Shown here: positions 62,994 to 64,000 of the stretch, in pieces
How the letters are laid out: every line of letters starts with the position of its first letter
Numbering within the stretch: position 1 is the first letter of the stretch
Source: DATIXJ01 sp963714795
Lineage (GTDB): Bacteria; Bacteroidota; Ignavibacteria; UBA10030; SZUA-254
Assembly: GCA_963714795.1 (NCBI GenBank)
Contig: CAVQPS010000009.1
Coordinates: 806,001-870,000, forward strand
Length of the DNA stretch: 64,000 bases
Direction of reading: 5' to 3'
Made by a program: the position numbers and the translations under genes
The notes under the pieces: model-generated
What the model was told of the DNA's origin: nothing
Seen by the model: only the letters and a program-made list of their open reading frames with translations
Databases searched by the model: none

Positions 62994-64000
62994 ATGGGAG
63001 AGATGGTATTACATGAACGCGAAATAATGCAAGGTGTCAGCAATCGTGATGAGGCCTTGCTTGCGCGGTTATATGATCTATACGGTCAAACCGTTTACAA
63101 CCTGGTTTATTACATCACCCACTCGATTGAAGAAGCTGAAACGCTCACACAGGATGTGTTTTTAACAATCTGGCAGAAAGCGTCATCAATCGACCTGCAA
63201 CGCGGGACCGTTGAAGACTGGATTCTTAACAAGGCCAAAGAAGTTGCTGTCGTACGATCCCAGTCGAATCTGCAAACGATGGTCATCAAGCAGAAACTTA
63301 ATGGCAATGCACAAACGTTTGTCGAAAAGGAAACTAACCGGATCAAAGAACTCTCCTCTGTTAATCCGGTATTACTGAAAAATGTTTTACTGAGTCCCGA
63401 AGTAAAAGAAAATATCTTTTTCACCATTCATGTGGCTCGGATTGCAGAAGCGGAAACCCAAACTTTTCGCAAAAACGGAAATCAAACGTCAATAAATCAA
63501 AAGAATGGCGTGCCCTGGTTCCACAAAAAAATTTGTTGGCCTGTCATCGAAAAAGCGCTTGCTGCGATTGCTGTTATCGTCTTTATTGCATTACTCATCG
63601 ATGTCATATTGATAAAAATCGATCGCCAGGGGGAAATTATTTCACAGCAATACAATAGAAATGTTCAACTTGAGCGTGAAATTGATGAGAAGCAAAATGT
63701 TGTGGATTTTTTTCAAGCCCGCAGATTGTCCATGATCTTTCTCGCGGGACTGAGCACCGATTCCATGGTGTCGGGAAAAATATTTTGGGATCCGGACCGG
63801 AAGATAGCACTACTGCAGTTTTTAAATCTCCGGGCAACACTTCCCAATGAGAATTATCAACTCTGGGTGACAAGAAATTCATCGGTCACAAATGTTTGCG
63901 AGTTTGAAATAACTCAACCCGGAAAATCATTCTGTAAAATCCTGCCACTCGATCTTCTTGCGCCTGCCAAAGTTTCTGTCATAGAGCTGAGAGTGGAACC
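62994..64000 (+). CDS. Fusion of sigma-70 region 2-like domain with an RskA-type anti-sigma domain (3' partial)
   Basis: An open frame continues to the window edge (335 codons, no stop). Residues about 20-90 read LLARLYDLYGQTVYNLVYYI, then EEAETLTQDVFLTIWQKASS and RGTVEDWILNKAKEVAVVRS, which is an ECF-type region 2 pattern. No region 4 helix-turn-helix follows. Instead come about 90 unrecognised residues, a membrane helix (about 185-208), a coiled coil (212-243) and, from about 250, an RskA-like C-terminal domain (GKIFWDPDRKIALLQFLNL, LPNENYQLWVT). ATG 62994 follows GGAG. Anti-sigma domains of this type sense outside signals, so this could be a one-protein membrane switch or a decoy of sigma factor. 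Confidence 0.8.
   Translation, partial: MGEMVLHEREIMQGVSNRDEALLARLYDLYGQTVYNLVYYITHSIEEAETLTQDVFLTIWQKASSIDLQRGTVEDWILNKAKEVAVVRSQSNLQTMVIKQKLNGNAQTFVEKETNRIKELSSVNPVLLKNVLLSPEVKENIFFTIHVARIAEAETQTFRKNGNQTSINQKNGVPWFHKKICWPVIEKALAAIAVIVFIALLIDVILIKIDRQGEIISQQYNRNVQLEREIDEKQNVVDFFQARRLSMIFLAGLSTDSMVSGKIFWDPDRKIALLQFLNLRATLPNENYQLWVTRNSSVTNVCEFEITQPGKSFCKILPLDLLAPAKVSVIELRVE

Overview
This window most likely comes from an uncultured bacterium of the Bacteroidota/Chlorobiota/Ignavibacteriota (FCB) lineage, with Ignavibacteria-like features. The main evidence is a type IX secretion C-terminal sorting domain containing an 'NYPNPFNPTT' motif (55301-56842), a TonB-receptor-like outer-membrane protein with an N-terminal carboxypeptidase-regulatory-like domain, two OmpL-like (BBP2-type) porins, a DUF6526 protein and a plant/cyanobacteria-like GlgC. 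This is family recognition by eye; no database search was run. No tRNA, rRNA, CRISPR array, insertion sequence or prophage was seen, so the window reads as ordinary chromosome.

Layout. (1) 1-9.65 kb: a potassium cluster, kdpF(partial)-kdpA-kdpB, a small membrane protein where kdpC is expected, a porin, a small hypothetical gene, kdpD and kdpE. (2) 9.66-12.53 kb, minus strand: a large outer-membrane receptor with a Gly-rich tract. (3) 12.8-17.8 kb: DUF6526 protein, ilvE behind a long leader, a zinc-ribbon protein, a GH47 alpha-mannosidase and an MFS exporter. (4) 17.9-26.9 kb: murA followed by an envelope glycosylation block (GT2, two membrane-plus-TPR proteins, GT39 and GT9). (5) 27.0-33.6 kb: enolase, modA-modB without modC, a phosphoglucomutase, an OsmC protein and a class I aminotransferase. 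(6) 33.6-40.9 kb: a complete, tightly overlapping histidine operon, regulator-hisG-D-C-B-H-A-F-IE, with two near-identical 18-bp palindromes flanking the TrpR-like regulator gene. (7) 41.0-48.4 kb: a glycogen-type cluster, ATP-grasp protein, 1188-residue GH13 enzyme, glgC and a GT5 synthase. (8) 48.4-53.2 kb: a TsdA-like dihaem cytochrome convergent with a Tat-exported DsrE-like protein, then a porin plus ammonium transporter pair. (9) 53.7-62.7 kb: a mixed set, B12/radical SAM protein, T9SS FG-GAP protein, serine hydrolase, prohibitin-like protein, an isoprenoid-synthase-fold protein and a double-receiver regulator. (10) 62.99 kb to the end: a truncated gene, absent from simple ORF lists because it runs off the edge, that fuses a sigma-70 region 2-like domain to a membrane-anchored RskA-like anti-sigma domain.

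Themes. Both cation-uptake loci (K+ and NH4+) are paired with an OmpL-like porin. Two transport systems lack a normally essential partner (kdpC, modC). Three genes (kdpD, the outer-membrane receptor and the GT39 transferase) are each broken by one extra base that can be placed in a short homopolymer, which points to sequencing error rather than true pseudogenes. The strongest candidates for new biology are the histidine regulator with its paired operators and apparently near-leaderless promoters, the sigma/anti-sigma fusion, and the ATP-grasp plus giant GH13 glycogen module.
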